Assembly (NCBI RefSeq): GCF_902497555.1
Contig: NZ_CABVGP010000002.1
Coordinates: 1,252,501-1,316,500 of the forward strand
Length of the DNA stretch: 64,000 nucleotides
Origin: Amycolatopsis camponoti
GTDB taxonomy: Bacteria > Actinomycetota > Actinomycetes > Mycobacteriales > Pseudonocardiaceae
Direction: 5' to 3'
The notes below the pieces were generated by a model, which worked only from the letters and a program-made list of their open reading frames with translations, did not search any database and was not told the origin of the DNA. The translations under genes and the position numbers were made by a program. This document shows positions 44,307 to 54,795 of this stretch, piece after piece (the first letter of the stretch is position 1; every line of letters starts with the position of its first letter).

Positions 44307-45856
44307 ACCAGCCAGGCGGCCGCGTCCGCCGGCAGCTTGCCGTCCACCAGCGGGCTGCTGCTCAGCAGTACCTCACCCGGCGGCAGCGCGATGGGCGTGG
44401 CGGACGTGTTGAGCGCGCACACCAGCCCGCCGCCCTTGCGGCGGAACGCGAAGCAGCCGGCCGGAGCGCCGTACCACTCCAGCTCGTCACCGCCGAACGC
44501 CGAGTGCGTCTTCCGCAGCTCGATCGCCTGGCGGTACAGCGAAAGCGTCGAGTCGGCGTCTTCGATCTGCTTCTCGACCGTCAAACCGGCCCAGGAAGCC
44601 GGCATCGGCAGCCACGTCCGCGGGTTGCGCGAGAACCCGAACGGCGGCAGGTCGCCCTCCCACGGCAGGGGCACCCGCGAGACGTCCCGGCCGAACTCGG
44701 CGCCGCTGGTCTTCGCGCGCGGATCGGCCATCTCCGCGAGCGGGATCTCGACGTTGGCCAGGCCCAGCTCTTCGCCGTTGTACAGGTAGACCGCGCCGGG
44801 CAGCGCCAGCTCCACGAGCGCCATCGCCCGCGCGCGCCGCACGCCCGCGGCACCCCCGCCGTAGCGGCTGACCTGCCGCCAGACGTCGTGGTTGCCCAGC
44901 GTCCACGTCGCAGGTGCCCCCGTGCGAGCCGGCACCGTCAGGGAGCGCTGGATGGCCGTGCGCATCGCGTCCGCGTCGAAGTGGGTCAGCACCAGCCGGA
45001 AGTTGAACGCCAGGTGCAGCTCGTCGGGCCGCAGGTACCGGGACAGGCGTTCCTCGTCGGTCACCCAGATCTCGCCGACGGCCATCGCTTCCGGGTACTC
45101 GTCGAGCACCTTGCGGATCATCTGGTGGATCTCGTGGACGCCGTCGTAGTCCCAGCGCGGGTCGTAGTAGTGGCTCGGCCCGAGCGCGTCGGCGCGCGGG
45201 TCCATGTCCGGCAGGCCGGGCGGCTTGGCCATGCCGTGCGCGACGTCGATGCGGAAGCCGTCGACGCCGCGTTCGAGCCAGAAGCGCAGGGTGCGTTCCA
45301 GGTCGGCGGCGACTTCCGGGTTGGCCCAGTTCAGGTCGGGCTGCTGTGGCGCGAACAGGTGCAGGTACCACTGCCCGTCGGGCACGCGGGTCCACGCCGG
45401 GCCGCCGAACGCGCTGACCCAGTTGTTCGGCGGGTCCTCGCCCTTCGGGCCGACGCCGTCGCGGAAGATGTACCGGTCGCGCTCCGGGCTGCCCGGCTTG
45501 GCCGCCATCGCGGACTTGAACCAGGCGTGCTGGTTGCTGGTGTGGTTGGGGACGACGTCCACGGTGACCTTGATGTTGCGCTTGTGCGCCTCGGTCAGCA
45601 GGACGTCGAAGTCGCCGAGGGTGCCGAACATCGGGTCGACGTCCCGCGGGTCGGCGATGTCGTAGCCGTGGTCGGCCATCGGCGAGCGGTAGAACGGCGT
45701 CAGCCACAGCGCGTCCACGCCCAGCAGCTCAAGGTAACCGAGCCTGGAGTGGATGCCCTCCAGGTCTCCGACGCCGTCACCGTCCGAATCGGCGAACGAG
45801 CGCACGTAGACCTGGTAGAAGACGGCGTCCTGCCACCAGGCTCCCCCGGGTCTCAT
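44303..45856 (-). CDS. aglA: GH13 alpha-glucosidase / oligo-1,6-glucosidase
   Basis: A 517-residue cytoplasmic enzyme cleaving alpha-glucosidic bonds at the non-reducing end. GH13 regions are DVVPNHTSNQHAWF (I), DGFRIDVAHG with the nucleophile Asp (II), AVGEIWV with the acid/base Glu (III) and TLGNHDV (IV). QPDLNWANPEV (region V) points to the oligo-1,6-glucosidase/alpha-glucosidase subfamily. The only usable start is ATG 45856, which sits two bases from a hairpin that hides its upstream region. Orthologue by position: Rv2471. Confidence 0.93.
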   Translation of the reverse strand: MRPGGAWWQDAVFYQVYVRSFADSDGDGVGDLEGIHSRLGYLELLGVDALWLTPFYRSPMADHGYDIADPRDVDPMFGTLGDFDVLLTEAHKRNIKVTVDVVPNHTSNQHAWFKSAMAAKPGSPERDRYIFRDGVGPKGEDPPNNWVSAFGGPAWTRVPDGQWYLHLFAPQQPDLNWANPEVAADLERTLRFWLERGVDGFRIDVAHGMAKPPGLPDMDPRADALGPSHYYDPRWDYDGVHEIHQMIRKVLDEYPEAMAVGEIWVTDEERLSRYLRPDELHLAFNFRLVLTHFDADAMRTAIQRSLTVPARTGAPATWTLGNHDVWRQVSRYGGGAAGVRRARAMALVELALPGAVYLYNGEELGLANVEIPLAEMADPRAKTSGAEFGRDVSRVPLPWEGDLPPFGFSRNPRTWLPMPASWAGLTVEKQIEDADSTLSLYRQAIELRKTHSAFGGDELEWYGAPAGCFAFRRKGGGLVCALNTSATPIALPPGEVLLSSSPLVDGKLPADAAAWLV

Positions 45857-45857
45857 C

Positions 45858-45882
45858 GGGGGCTCCGGGTGGCGGAGCCCCC
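45858..45882 (-). promoter_or_regulatory. Hairpin directly upstream of the GH13 start codon
   Basis: GGGGGCTCCG / CGGAGCCCCC, ten-bp arms with a five-base loop, lies one base from the ATG on the minus strand. It contains the only purine-rich GGAG near the start, so the ribosome binding site would be inside the stem. It also sits 32 bases after the glbO stop and could end the glbO transcript. Confidence 0.6.
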
Positions 45883-45914
45883 GGCCTGGGGCGCAGCCCC
45901 GGATGTTGCAGCTC

Positions 45915-46298
45915 TCATACGAAGCTGTTCATCATGCTGTGCGCCGCCATCTCCAGGTAGGCCCAGAGCTGCCCGCGGTAGGGCTCCTCGAGGTTCTCCT
46001 CGTCGACCGCGATCCGGATGCAGCGCAGCCAGGCGTCGCGCTCGATCGGCCCGATCTTGAACGGCGCGTGCCGCATCCGCAGCCGTGGGTGCCCGCGCTG
46101 GTCGGAGTAGGTGTGCGGGCCGCCCCAGTACTGCATGAGGAACAGCCGGAAGCGCTCCTCGGCCGGGCCGAGGTCCTCCTCGGGGTAGAGCGGGCGCAGG
46201 ATCTCGTCCCGCGCGACTTCTTCGTAGAACCGCGCGACGATCCGGTGGAACGTGGGTTCGCCGCCCACCGCTTCGTAGAGGTTCGCCGGTTCGCTCAC
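45915..46298 (-). CDS. glbO: Truncated haemoglobin, group II (GlbO)
   Basis: A 127-residue globin starting [20 protein letters not shown] from GTG 46298 (GGAAGG ten bases upstream); longer frames from 46307 or 46316 are possible but lack spacing. Diagnostic segments are [40 protein letters not shown] with the proximal His, and ERDAWLRCI with Trp G8. Length and motifs match M. tuberculosis GlbO (128 residues). It binds oxygen and supports respiration or peroxide/NO chemistry. Neighbours repeat the Rv2470 context. Confidence 0.95.
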   Translation of the reverse strand: MSEPANLYEAVGGEPTFHRIVARFYEEVARDEILRPLYPEEDLGPAEERFRLFLMQYWGGPHTYSDQRGHPRLRMRHAPFKIGPIERDAWLRCIRIAVDEENLEEPYRGQLWAYLEMAAHSMMNSFV

Positions 46299-46400
46299 TG
46301 CAGACACGCCTTCCATCTTGCCTTCCGGGTGCGGGTCCCCGACGCCCGGTCCCGCCCCTCGCCGGAAGGTCGCGAACCCGTTTCCCAGCGTAACCACGCG

Positions 46401-46432
46401 GGCCGGGTCGTGAGGTACATCACGACCCGGCC
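46401..46432 (-). terminator. Hairpin terminator between mscS and glbO
   Basis: Perfect 13-bp arms GGCCGGGTCGTGA / TCACGACCCGGCC with a six-base loop, eight bases beyond the mscS stop on the minus strand. Confidence 0.7.
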
Positions 46433-46440
46433 GCGGGCCG

Positions 46441-47427
46441 CTACTTCTTCTCGACCGCCGGGACGGGGCTCGGGAACAGCCGGCCGAGCGGCGGGTCGAA
46501 CCCGGCTTCCTCCAGGGCCGCCAGCAGCTGGGCCCGCAGCGCCCGCTGGACCGCCCACTGCTTGCCCGGGCGCACCTTCACGGTCAGGCGCAGCTGGAGC
46601 CCCTCCGGGGTGACGCTTTCCACGCCCAGCATCTCCGGGGGCTCGAGGACGTGGTCCTTCAGCGCGTCGCTCGCCGTCGCGGACGACGCCGCCTCGCCGA
46701 GTACGGTGGCCGCCCGCTCGACGTCGGCGGTGTACCCGAGCGGGACGTCGACGACCGCGACCGCGAAGCCCTGGCTCGAGTTGCCGACGCGGAGCACCTC
46801 GCCGTTGCGGACGTACCAGACCGTGCCCTTGACGTCGCGCAGCGTGGTGATCCGCAGGCCGACCGCCTCGACGGTGCCGGTCGCCTCGCCGACGTCGACG
46901 ACGTCGCCCACGCCGTACTGGTCCTCGACCATCATGAAGATGCCGGACAGGAAGTCCTTCACCAGGTTCTGCGCGCCGAACCCGATCGCGACGCCGATGA
47001 TGCCGGCCGACGCGATGATCGGGCCGAGGTCCAGGCCCAGCTCGCCCAGCACAAGGATGAAGGCGAGGCCGTAGACCAGGAACGTCGCCATCGACTTCAG
47101 CACCGACCCGATGGTCTGCGCGCGCTGGCGGCGCCGTTCGATCACGGCGGAGCCGAGCACCTCGGGGGCGCGCTCACGCAGGGGGCGGAGCAGGGCCGGG
47201 AGCTTGCCGCTGCCTCGGGGGAGCGTCGTGACGCGGTTGATCATCCGCCTGATCAGCAGCCGCACGACGAACGCGATCACGATGATCATCAGGATCTTCA
47301 GCGGCTTGGTCAGCAGCCAGTTCGCCGAGCCGCCCAGCCATGCGTTGCCGGTGGCCTTGAACACCGTGTAGCAGAAGGTGCTGGGATCGGTGGTGCATGG
47401 CGGGTCGGCGGAGAGCAAGGGGAACAC
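46441..47427 (-). CDS. Small-conductance mechanosensitive channel (MscS family)
   Basis: A 328-residue membrane protein from GTG 47427. Three helices are visible: [36 protein letters not shown] and the pore helix [20 protein letters not shown] with the Gly/Ala packing pattern of MscS TM3. [22 protein letters not shown] then leads into the beta domain and the cytoplasmic cage. It releases solutes on hypo-osmotic shock. An in-frame frame extends upstream to 47514, but that part has no membrane or conserved sequence. Confidence 0.9.
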   Translation of the reverse strand: MFPLLSADPPCTTDPSTFCYTVFKATGNAWLGGSANWLLTKPLKILMIIVIAFVVRLLIRRMINRVTTLPRGSGKLPALLRPLRERAPEVLGSAVIERRRQRAQTIGSVLKSMATFLVYGLAFILVLGELGLDLGPIIASAGIIGVAIGFGAQNLVKDFLSGIFMMVEDQYGVGDVVDVGEATGTVEAVGLRITTLRDVKGTVWYVRNGEVLRVGNSSQGFAVAVVDVPLGYTADVERAATVLGEAASSATASDALKDHVLEPPEMLGVESVTPEGLQLRLTVKVRPGKQWAVQRALRAQLLAALEEAGFDPPLGRLFPSPVPAVEKK

Positions 47428-47572
47428 GGGGGTTCGATCATCCTTCCGATCAGGTCGGTTTTCCCAACTTCGAGTGGATGTTGGGTCGCGCGGATGTGAC
47501 ACGTCTTGTAACACACGTGCGCTGGGGGCCTGTTCTGTGGTCGACTATGCCTACGCCCCTGGAGGTGGTCGA

Positions 47573-48283
47573 GTGCCAGACCGACAACCCAGCCCCCGCG
47601 GCGTCTCCGGCCAAGCCATGGCCGCCGAGACGCCAGAGGTGGTCCTGCGCGCCTATCCGGGGGGTACCGCATCCGGCGGTGCCGTCCCGGCCGGGCCGGG
47701 GAACCGCCCAGGGGGCATTACCCGCCCGCCCGGTCAGCGTAGTAGAGGCCGGGATCCGGCTGCCCCGGCCTGGGGCCGGCGCCGGGTGCTCCTGCTCAAC
47801 GCCACCTTCGAGCCCCTCACTGCGTTGCCGCTGCGCCGGGCCGTGGTGCTGGTGATGTGCGGCAAGGCCGAGGTGGTGCACGGCGATCCGGGTGGCGTCG
47901 AGCTGCATTCGGCCAAGGTGTCGCTGCCCGTGCCTTCGGTGATCCGGCTCAGCACGTACGTGCGCGTGCCCTACCGGGCGAAGGTGCCGCTCACCCGCGC
48001 CGGGCTGATGCACCGCGACCGGTACCGCTGCGCCTACTGCGGAGGGCGGGCCGAGACGATCGACCACGTCATCCCGCGCAGCCGTGGCGGACCTCACGCC
48101 TGGACGAACTGCGTCGCCTGCTGCGCCAAGTGCAACCACCGCAAGGCGGACCGGCTGCTCTCGGAGATCGGCTGGCGGCTGCGCGTCGTCCCGCGGGCCC
48201 CGCACGGCCCGCACTGGCGCCTGCTGGCGCATTCCAAAGAGGCCGACCCGCTGTGGCGGCCTTATCTCGGCTCCGCGGCTTGA
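47573..48283 (+). CDS. HNH endonuclease-domain protein
   Basis: A 236-residue protein from GTG 47573, with GGAGGTGG four bases upstream. The first 75 residues are proline/glycine-rich and poorly conserved. The domain proper begins VLLLNATFEPLTALPLRRAV, followed by RDRYRCAYCGGRAETIDHVI (zinc CxxC and the catalytic DH) and PRSRGG...NCVACCAKCNHRKAD. This form is present in nearly all actinobacteria next to glbO (Rv2469c). DNA cleavage is expected, but the biological role is unknown. Confidence 0.9.
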   Translation: MPDRQPSPRGVSGQAMAAETPEVVLRAYPGGTASGGAVPAGPGNRPGGITRPPGQRSRGRDPAAPAWGRRRVLLLNATFEPLTALPLRRAVVLVMCGKAEVVHGDPGGVELHSAKVSLPVPSVIRLSTYVRVPYRAKVPLTRAGLMHRDRYRCAYCGGRAETIDHVIPRSRGGPHAWTNCVACCAKCNHRKADRLLSEIGWRLRVVPRAPHGPHWRLLAHSKEADPLWRPYLGSAA

Positions 48284-48317
48284 CGTCGCCCGGCTGACCG
48301 GGCCCGGACATGCCGGC

Positions 48318-48345
48318 GCCCCGGCTGCCTTGCGGCGGCCGGGGC
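48318..48345. terminator. Hairpin between the HNH gene and the GTRVT-repeat gene
   Basis: Twelve-base arms GCCCCGGCTGCC and GGCGGCCGGGGC with a four-base TTGC loop and one wobble pair, between convergent genes ending at 48283 and 48401. Confidence 0.7.
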
Positions 48346-48400
48346 GAGCCGGGTGCTTGCGCGTCTTCAGGTAAGTGCGTGCGTCCCCAGGAGTGACCGG

Positions 48401-48772
48401 TCAGGCAGCGAGCGCGTAGTCGCTCTGGCAGGTGACGCGGGTCCCCATGGTGACGCGCGTGCCGCGGGTGACCCGGGTGCCTCGCGTGACGCGGGTGCCG
48501 CAGGTGACGCGCGTGCCGGCCGTCCCGCGGGTGCCCATCGTGACGCGGGTGCCCCGGGTGACCCGCGTACCGCGCGTGACCCTCGTCCCCGCCGTCACCC
48601 GGGTGCCCATGGTGACGCGTGTTCCCGCCGTGACGCGTGTACCGCGAGTGACGCGTGTACCGCGGGTAACCCTTGTGCCCGCCGTCACACGCGTTCCGGG
48701 CACGAATTCGATTTCGCTGGGTGACGAGGTGGTCTCGGTGATCGCCTGTGCGGGGGTGTGGACGCTGTTCAT
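48401..48772 (-). CDS. GTRVTx hexapeptide-repeat protein with SsrA-like DYALAA C-terminus
   Basis: A 123-residue protein: a 25-residue start (MNSVHTPAQAITETTSSPSE...), then fifteen GTRVTx hexapeptides (48428-48697 on DNA; one reads GTRGTA), then QSDYALAA. The sixth residues run A R R A M A R R M A C R R M C. AGGAGG lies seven bases before the ATG, and a 17-base-spaced promoter is upstream, so it is expressed. Codons differ freely between repeats (CGC, CGG, AGG for Arg; all four Gly codons), showing selection on protein, not DNA. Ninety residues equal five 18-residue turns of a hexapeptide beta-helix. The tail matches the actinobacterial tmRNA tag end, a ClpXP degron. No family recognised. Confidence 0.88.
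   Translation of the reverse strand: MNSVHTPAQAITETTSSPSEIEFVPGTRVTAGTRVTRGTRVTRGTRVTAGTRVTMGTRVTAGTRVTRGTRVTRGTRVTMGTRGTAGTRVTCGTRVTRGTRVTRGTRVTMGTRVTCQSDYALAA
48428..48697 (-). repeat. Fifteen 18-base coding repeats (GTRVTx)
   Basis: Consecutive 18-base units encode Gly-Thr-Arg-Val-Thr-x with no spacers. Units are degenerate in DNA, mainly at third positions, and one has GTRGTA. No intervening non-repeat sequence is present, so this is not a CRISPR array. Confidence 0.9.
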
Positions 48773-48845
48773 GGCAAGGCCTCCTGGGACCGGTGCGTTA
48801 CCTGCTGGGGCTGAGGAGCGGGGCGCAAGGCCCGTACAGGTGAAA

Positions 48846-48874
48846 AAGCTACGAGGATTTCAAGGCTGCGACAA
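48846..48874 (-). promoter_or_regulatory. Promoter of the GTRVT-repeat gene
   Basis: On the minus strand, TTGTCG (48869-48874) and TAGCTT (48846-48851) are 17 bases apart, 74 bases upstream of the ATG at 48772. This is a good primary-sigma-type promoter. The segment is less GC-rich than its surroundings. Confidence 0.55.
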
Positions 48875-49055
48875 GGCGACAGCGGCGGGTGCGGCCGCCT
48901 GTACGTTGAGTTGCAACCTTTCGGCCCGAAGGTCTTCGCCCCAACGTTCCATCGGCCGCGAGCCAAGCGGCGGACGGCAGTCGGCTTACGACGAACGGTC
49001 GAGTGCGGTACACGCCGTGGCTTCGGTGGCTGAAGTGTCTGCGGAGGTCATCCGA

Positions 49056-49061
49056 TACGCT
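49056..49061 (+). promoter_or_regulatory. -10 element TACGCT of leaderless ctaJ
   Basis: TACGCT ends exactly seven bases before the GTG at 49069 and no ribosome binding site intervenes, as for a leaderless mRNA. Confidence 0.6.
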
Positions 49062-49068
49062 CACCGCC

Positions 49069-49323
49069 GTGAACATCGTCGAGACGATCCTGGTCTTCGC
49101 CGTGATCCCGCTGGCCATCTACGGCCTCGCCGGGCTGCTGACGCTCCGGCGCAGGTCCGGCGGCGCCGCGCGGTACCGGTCCGGCCAGGCCTGGGACTAC
49201 CCGGCCATGTGGTGGAGCGCCAACCCCGACGGGGTCGGCGCCGGGCACCGGCACGCCGGCGCCGAGAACAGCGCGCCCGAGGGCGCCCCGACCGCGGCAG
49301 GAGGCGCTCGTGGCAACTGGTGA
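49069..49323 (+). CDS. ctaJ: aa3-type cytochrome oxidase small subunit CtaJ
   Basis: An 84-residue membrane protein with one N-terminal helix (MNIVETILVFAVIPLAIYGL) followed by LRRRSGGAARYRSGQAWDYP and WWSANPDG, then a loose tail. The helix plus the YRxGxxWxYPxxWWSANP pattern and the position before the DUF5130 gene match CtaJ of the mycobacterial III2-IV2 respiratory supercomplex. Start GTG 49069, apparently leaderless. It overlaps the next gene by 14 bases. The assignment rests on my recall of the family and on gene order. Confidence 0.7.
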   Translation: MNIVETILVFAVIPLAIYGLAGLLTLRRRSGGAARYRSGQAWDYPAMWWSANPDGVGAGHRHAGAENSAPEGAPTAAGGARGNW

Positions 49324-49798
49324 GCTGACGAAGCGCGTCGACGAGTCCGAACTGGGCTACGGCGAGGCTCTGACGTCGAGTGGCCGCGTGTCGGCCGCGA
49401 AGATGTACGAGCCGGAGGCGCCGACGAGCCCCTTCACCACCCGCCAGCTGGCCCGCCTCGACGAGGCGCTGACGTTCGCGAGCCGGGAGACCGGCCTCGA
49501 CTTCAGCCTGTACCTCGGCGAACTGGGCACCGACAGCCGGTCGGCGGCGGAGAAGCTGCACTCGACGACGGCGAACCCGGCGAACGCGGTCCTGATCGCG
49601 GTCTCCCCGGGCGAGAAGCTGATCGAGATCGTCACGGGCAAGACGGCCCACGTCCGTCTCCCGGACCGCGGCTGCAAGCTCGCGGTGGCGAGCATGGTGG
49701 CGTCCTTCAAGGAGGGCGACCTGGTGCGCGGTCTGGTGAACGGCCTCGCGAACGCGCTGCGCATGCTGTCCGACCAGGCGGGCCCCGCGCCCCGCTGA
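49310..49798 (+). CDS. DUF5130 protein (supercomplex-associated factor-like)
   Basis: A 162-residue protein with an AGGAGG before its GTG. The body has FTTRQLARLDEALTFASRET, LDFSLYLGELGTDSRSAAEK and IEIVTGKTAHVRLPDRGCK, an alpha/beta TPM-like fold, and a hydrophobic final helix (GLVNGLANALRML). It matches Rv2468c in position. The M. smegmatis counterpart was reported in preparations of the respiratory supercomplex, in agreement with the ctaJ neighbour. Exact role unknown. It ends at a textbook terminator. Confidence 0.85.
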   Translation: MATGELTKRVDESELGYGEALTSSGRVSAAKMYEPEAPTSPFTTRQLARLDEALTFASRETGLDFSLYLGELGTDSRSAAEKLHSTTANPANAVLIAVSPGEKLIEIVTGKTAHVRLPDRGCKLAVASMVASFKEGDLVRGLVNGLANALRMLSDQAGPAPR

Positions 49799-49811
49799 CG
49801 CAACGGACGCG

Positions 49812-49847
49812 AGAGCCCCGCACCTCACCGAGGTGCGGGGCTCTTTT
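49812..49847 (+). terminator. Rho-independent terminator after the DUF5130 gene
   Basis: A 15-bp perfect stem (49812-49826 with 49830-49844), three-base loop, then a TTTT run. It lies between convergent genes and may also stop pepN transcription. Confidence 0.92.
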
Positions 49848-49864
49848 ACGTCCGGCGCTGGCCG

Positions 49865-52432
<2,568 letters not shown>

Positions 52433-52593
52433 AGGCACCTCTGGTCGTTGGTATCGGTTTTCAACTCCCCGCATCCAATCATGGGGACGGGGTGGTGGGC
52501 GATGGGGAACAAGCCCGGGCCCCCGGGTGTTGGCCCGCTGTGCGGGGGTGTGCCCGCTCCCGGACCGGACCTGAATTCGCACAGGAGAACCTG

Positions 52594-53214
52594 ATGACCG
52601 CTGCCGAGCAGCCCACGAAGGTCGATTTCTACTTCGACCCGATCTGCCCGTTCGCCTGGATCACCTCGCGCTGGATCCTCGAGGTGGAGAAGCACCGCAA
52701 CCTGGACCTGAACTTCCGGATCATGAGCCTGTCCGTGCTGAACGAGGGCCGCGAGGAGCTGCCCGAGCAGTACAAGGAGCTGCTGGCGAAGGGCTGGGGC
52801 CCGGTGCGCGTGGCCGTCGCGTTGGCGCAGCTCAACGGCGAAAAGGCGCTGCGGGACTACTACACCGAGTTCGGCACGCGCTACCACAACGAGGGCAACA
52901 AGGACCGCGACGCGGTGATCAAGGAGGCCCTGGCCGCGATCGGCGCGCCGGCCGAGCTCTACGACGCCGCGGACAAGACGGAGTTCGACGACGCGCTGAA
53001 GAAGAGCCACCACGAGGGCATGGACCCGGTCGGCATGGACGTCGGCACCCCGACGATCCACATCGACGGCGTGGCGTTCTTCGGCCCGGTCCTCAGCTCG
53101 ATCCCGCGCGGCGAAGACGCGCTGAAGGTGTTCGACGGTGCAGTCGCGCTGGCGAGCTACCCGGACTTCTTCGAGCTCAAGCGCACCCGGTCCGGTGAGC
53201 TGAACTTCGACTGA
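52594..53214 (+). CDS. Rv2466c-like mycothiol-dependent nitroreductase/DsbA-fold protein with a one-Cys active site
   Basis: A 206-residue thioredoxin/DsbA-like protein that aligns end to end with M. tuberculosis Rv2466c: [60 protein letters not shown] and the C-terminal FFELKRTR. Rv2466c uses a CPWC pair and mycothiol. Here the motif is Cys18-Pro-Phe-Ala21, so the resolving cysteine is missing and only a monothiol mechanism is possible. AGGAGAACCTG precedes the ATG. It is divergent from pepN, as in Mycobacterium. Confidence 0.93.
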   Translation: MTAAEQPTKVDFYFDPICPFAWITSRWILEVEKHRNLDLNFRIMSLSVLNEGREELPEQYKELLAKGWGPVRVAVALAQLNGEKALRDYYTEFGTRYHNEGNKDRDAVIKEALAAIGAPAELYDAADKTEFDDALKKSHHEGMDPVGMDVGTPTIHIDGVAFFGPVLSSIPRGEDALKVFDGAVALASYPDFFELKRTRSGELNFD

Positions 53215-53221
53215 GACGCCT

Positions 53222-54031
53222 TCAAGGCGTTCCGAGGGCGGCCAAGGTGACGTCGCTGGGGTAGCGCGAAGCTGCCACAGCGGCCACCTCGGTCGTCTCG
53301 CCGCGCCCGACACCGGCCTTGAGCGCGATCAGCTCGTGCAGGCCGTGGCGGTGGTAGCGGACGAAGTCGGCGTCGACGGGGTCGCCGTGCCCCGGCACGA
53401 TCACCCGCGGCTTCAGCGCGAGCAGCGTGTCCAGGGTGTCCGGCCAGGCGGTCAGGTCCGACTCGGCGCTGAAGGAGAACGCGCTGAAGCCGTGTTCGGC
53501 GTTTTCGACGATGTCGCCGGCGAAGAGCACGTCGGCGTCCGGCACGTGCACGACGACGTCGTGGTCGGTGTGGGCGCGGCCGGGGTGCAGCAGGACGGCC
53601 GTGCGGCCGCCCAGGTCGAGTTCGGTGCGGTCGGTGAACAGGTGGTCGGGCACGACGAACGTCGTGCGCGCGATGGCGTCCGCGGTCTCCGTCTTGCCCT
53701 GCTCGCGGTAGTAGGCGATCCACTTCCCGCGCGCGTCTTCCGCGTACTCGGTCAGCTCGGCGCGGCAGCCCTCGTGCGCCCAGACGGCGCAGGGCGTGAA
53801 CCGCTCGGTGCCCCAGGTGTGGTCGAAGTGCGCGTGGGTGAAGACGACCGACCACGGCAGCGGGGTCAGCTCGCGGACCGCCGCCGCCAGCTCGGCGCCC
53901 TGCTCCAGGTCGCCGCGGGTGTCGACGACCAGGCAGCGCTCGGCCCCGACCACCAGCCCGACGGTCAGGTCCAGCTCCTCGTACCGGCGTGCGTGCACGC
54001 CGTCGGCGACCTCGATCCAGCGCCCGCTCAT
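53222..54031 (-). CDS. MBL-fold metallo-hydrolase
   Basis: A 269-residue metallo-beta-lactamase-fold hydrolase. The metal motif is VVFTHAHFDHTWG (HxHxDH) near residue 66; further ligands are HTDHDVVV and FAGDIVEN (bridging Asp) and VPGHGDPV. Its ATG overlaps the upstream comB-like stop (ATGA), so they are coupled. It converges with the Rv2466c-like gene, with only seven bases between stops. Substrate unknown; glyoxalase II-like or lactonase-like chemistry is possible. Confidence 0.9.
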   Translation of the reverse strand: MSGRWIEVADGVHARRYEELDLTVGLVVGAERCLVVDTRGDLEQGAELAAAVRELTPLPWSVVFTHAHFDHTWGTERFTPCAVWAHEGCRAELTEYAEDARGKWIAYYREQGKTETADAIARTTFVVPDHLFTDRTELDLGGRTAVLLHPGRAHTDHDVVVHVPDADVLFAGDIVENAEHGFSAFSFSAESDLTAWPDTLDTLLALKPRVIVPGHGDPVDADFVRYHRHGLHELIALKAGVGRGETTEVAAVAASRYPSDVTLAALGTP

Positions 54032-54750
54032 GCCAGTACTCCTTCACTCAGCATCGGGGCAGCATCGCTCACGTCGAGCCGCGCGGCCAGTGTGACGTCC
54101 CCGCCGTGCCCCGACTCGGTCAGCTCGCGCCCGGAAACGCAGCCCGCCAGGGCCGTGACGTCGACCGATCGGGCGGCGAGCGCGGCTTCCGGGGACAGCG
54201 AAAGGCCGTGTCCGGCCAGCGCGGCGGCGATCGCCCCGGCGCCGACCTGGTCTTCGACGCACGGACGCAGCGGTCCGAGGGTGTCGCCGTGGCCGAAGAT
54301 GGTCACCCCCCAGCGTTCCCCGGCCGCGATGAGGCCGACCGGCCCGCCCAGGTCGTGGGCCTTCGCGGCGACGGCGGAGGCGTTGCGCAGGCAGCCGGCG
54401 AGGACCCGCGCGCCGGTCGCCGCGGCCGCTTCGCAGAGCGTCGCGCCGTTGGGTGAGGGGAGCGCGAGCAGCGTCCCGGGCGGGATTTCCGTCACAGAGG
54501 ACGGCCGGAGGGTGAACGCGCCCTCACCCGCGATGACGGCGCCCGCGGCCCGAGCCCGCGCCACGCCGCGCTCGTCACGCCAGCGGACCGGCAGCACGCG
54601 ACCACCGCGGCCGACCACGAGATCCGTGGTGGTGCTGAAGGAAAGCACGTCGACGACCACCAGCACGGCGCATTCCCGGCCGAGGGCGGCCACGCCTTCG
54701 GCGCCCCAGTCGAGCCGGACGTCGTACGCCGACTGCTCCCAGATGCCCAC
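54028..54750 (-). CDS. 2-phosphosulfolactate phosphatase-like protein (ComB family)
   Basis: A 240-residue protein from GTG 54750 (MGIWEQSAYDVRLDWG). Family segments are LVVVDVLSFSTTTDLV, LLALPSPNGATLCEAA and LAGCLRNASAVAA, followed by a GERWG motif. ComB removes phosphate from 2-phosphosulfolactate in coenzyme M synthesis in archaea. In non-methanogenic actinobacteria the role is not known, and sulfonate metabolism is a guess. It is coupled to the MBL gene and divergent from rpiB with a 45-base gap. Confidence 0.85.
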   Translation of the reverse strand: MGIWEQSAYDVRLDWGAEGVAALGRECAVLVVVDVLSFSTTTDLVVGRGGRVLPVRWRDERGVARARAAGAVIAGEGAFTLRPSSVTEIPPGTLLALPSPNGATLCEAAAATGARVLAGCLRNASAVAAKAHDLGGPVGLIAAGERWGVTIFGHGDTLGPLRPCVEDQVGAGAIAAALAGHGLSLSPEAALAARSVDVTALAGCVSGRELTESGHGGDVTLAARLDVSDAAPMLSEGVLA

Positions 54751-54782
54751 CCCCGGAGCATGCCCGAAACCGGCCGTGATGG

Positions 54783-54788
54783 CAGACT
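54783..54788 (+). promoter_or_regulatory. Possible -10 (CAGACT) of leaderless rpiB
   Basis: CAGACT ends seven bases before the rpiB GTG at 54796, the same spacing as the stronger leaderless examples in this window. It lacks the first T, so support is weaker. Confidence 0.35.
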
Positions 54789-54795
54789 CCCAGCC

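Noticed and set aside
48401..48440. Possible tmRNA (ssrA) gene because of the DYALAA coding end
   Set aside because: No tRNA-like ends, no CCA and no pseudoknots are visible around it; the tag-like end is simply the C-terminus of the repeat protein.
48428..48697. CRISPR-like array
   Set aside because: Units are contiguous 18-base coding repeats without spacers.
48432..49328. Long plus-strand frame across the GTRVT repeats giving a TRVPxV repeat protein
   Set aside because: Codon changes between repeats are silent only in the minus frame (for example CGC to AGG, both Arg); the plus frame changes amino acids there, and only the minus frame has AGGAGG and a promoter.
52433..52582. Longer N-terminus for PepN
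   Set aside because: The extra 50 residues are unconserved, and the GTG at 52432 reproduces the known start MxxPNLTRDQ-type sequence of mycobacterial PepN.
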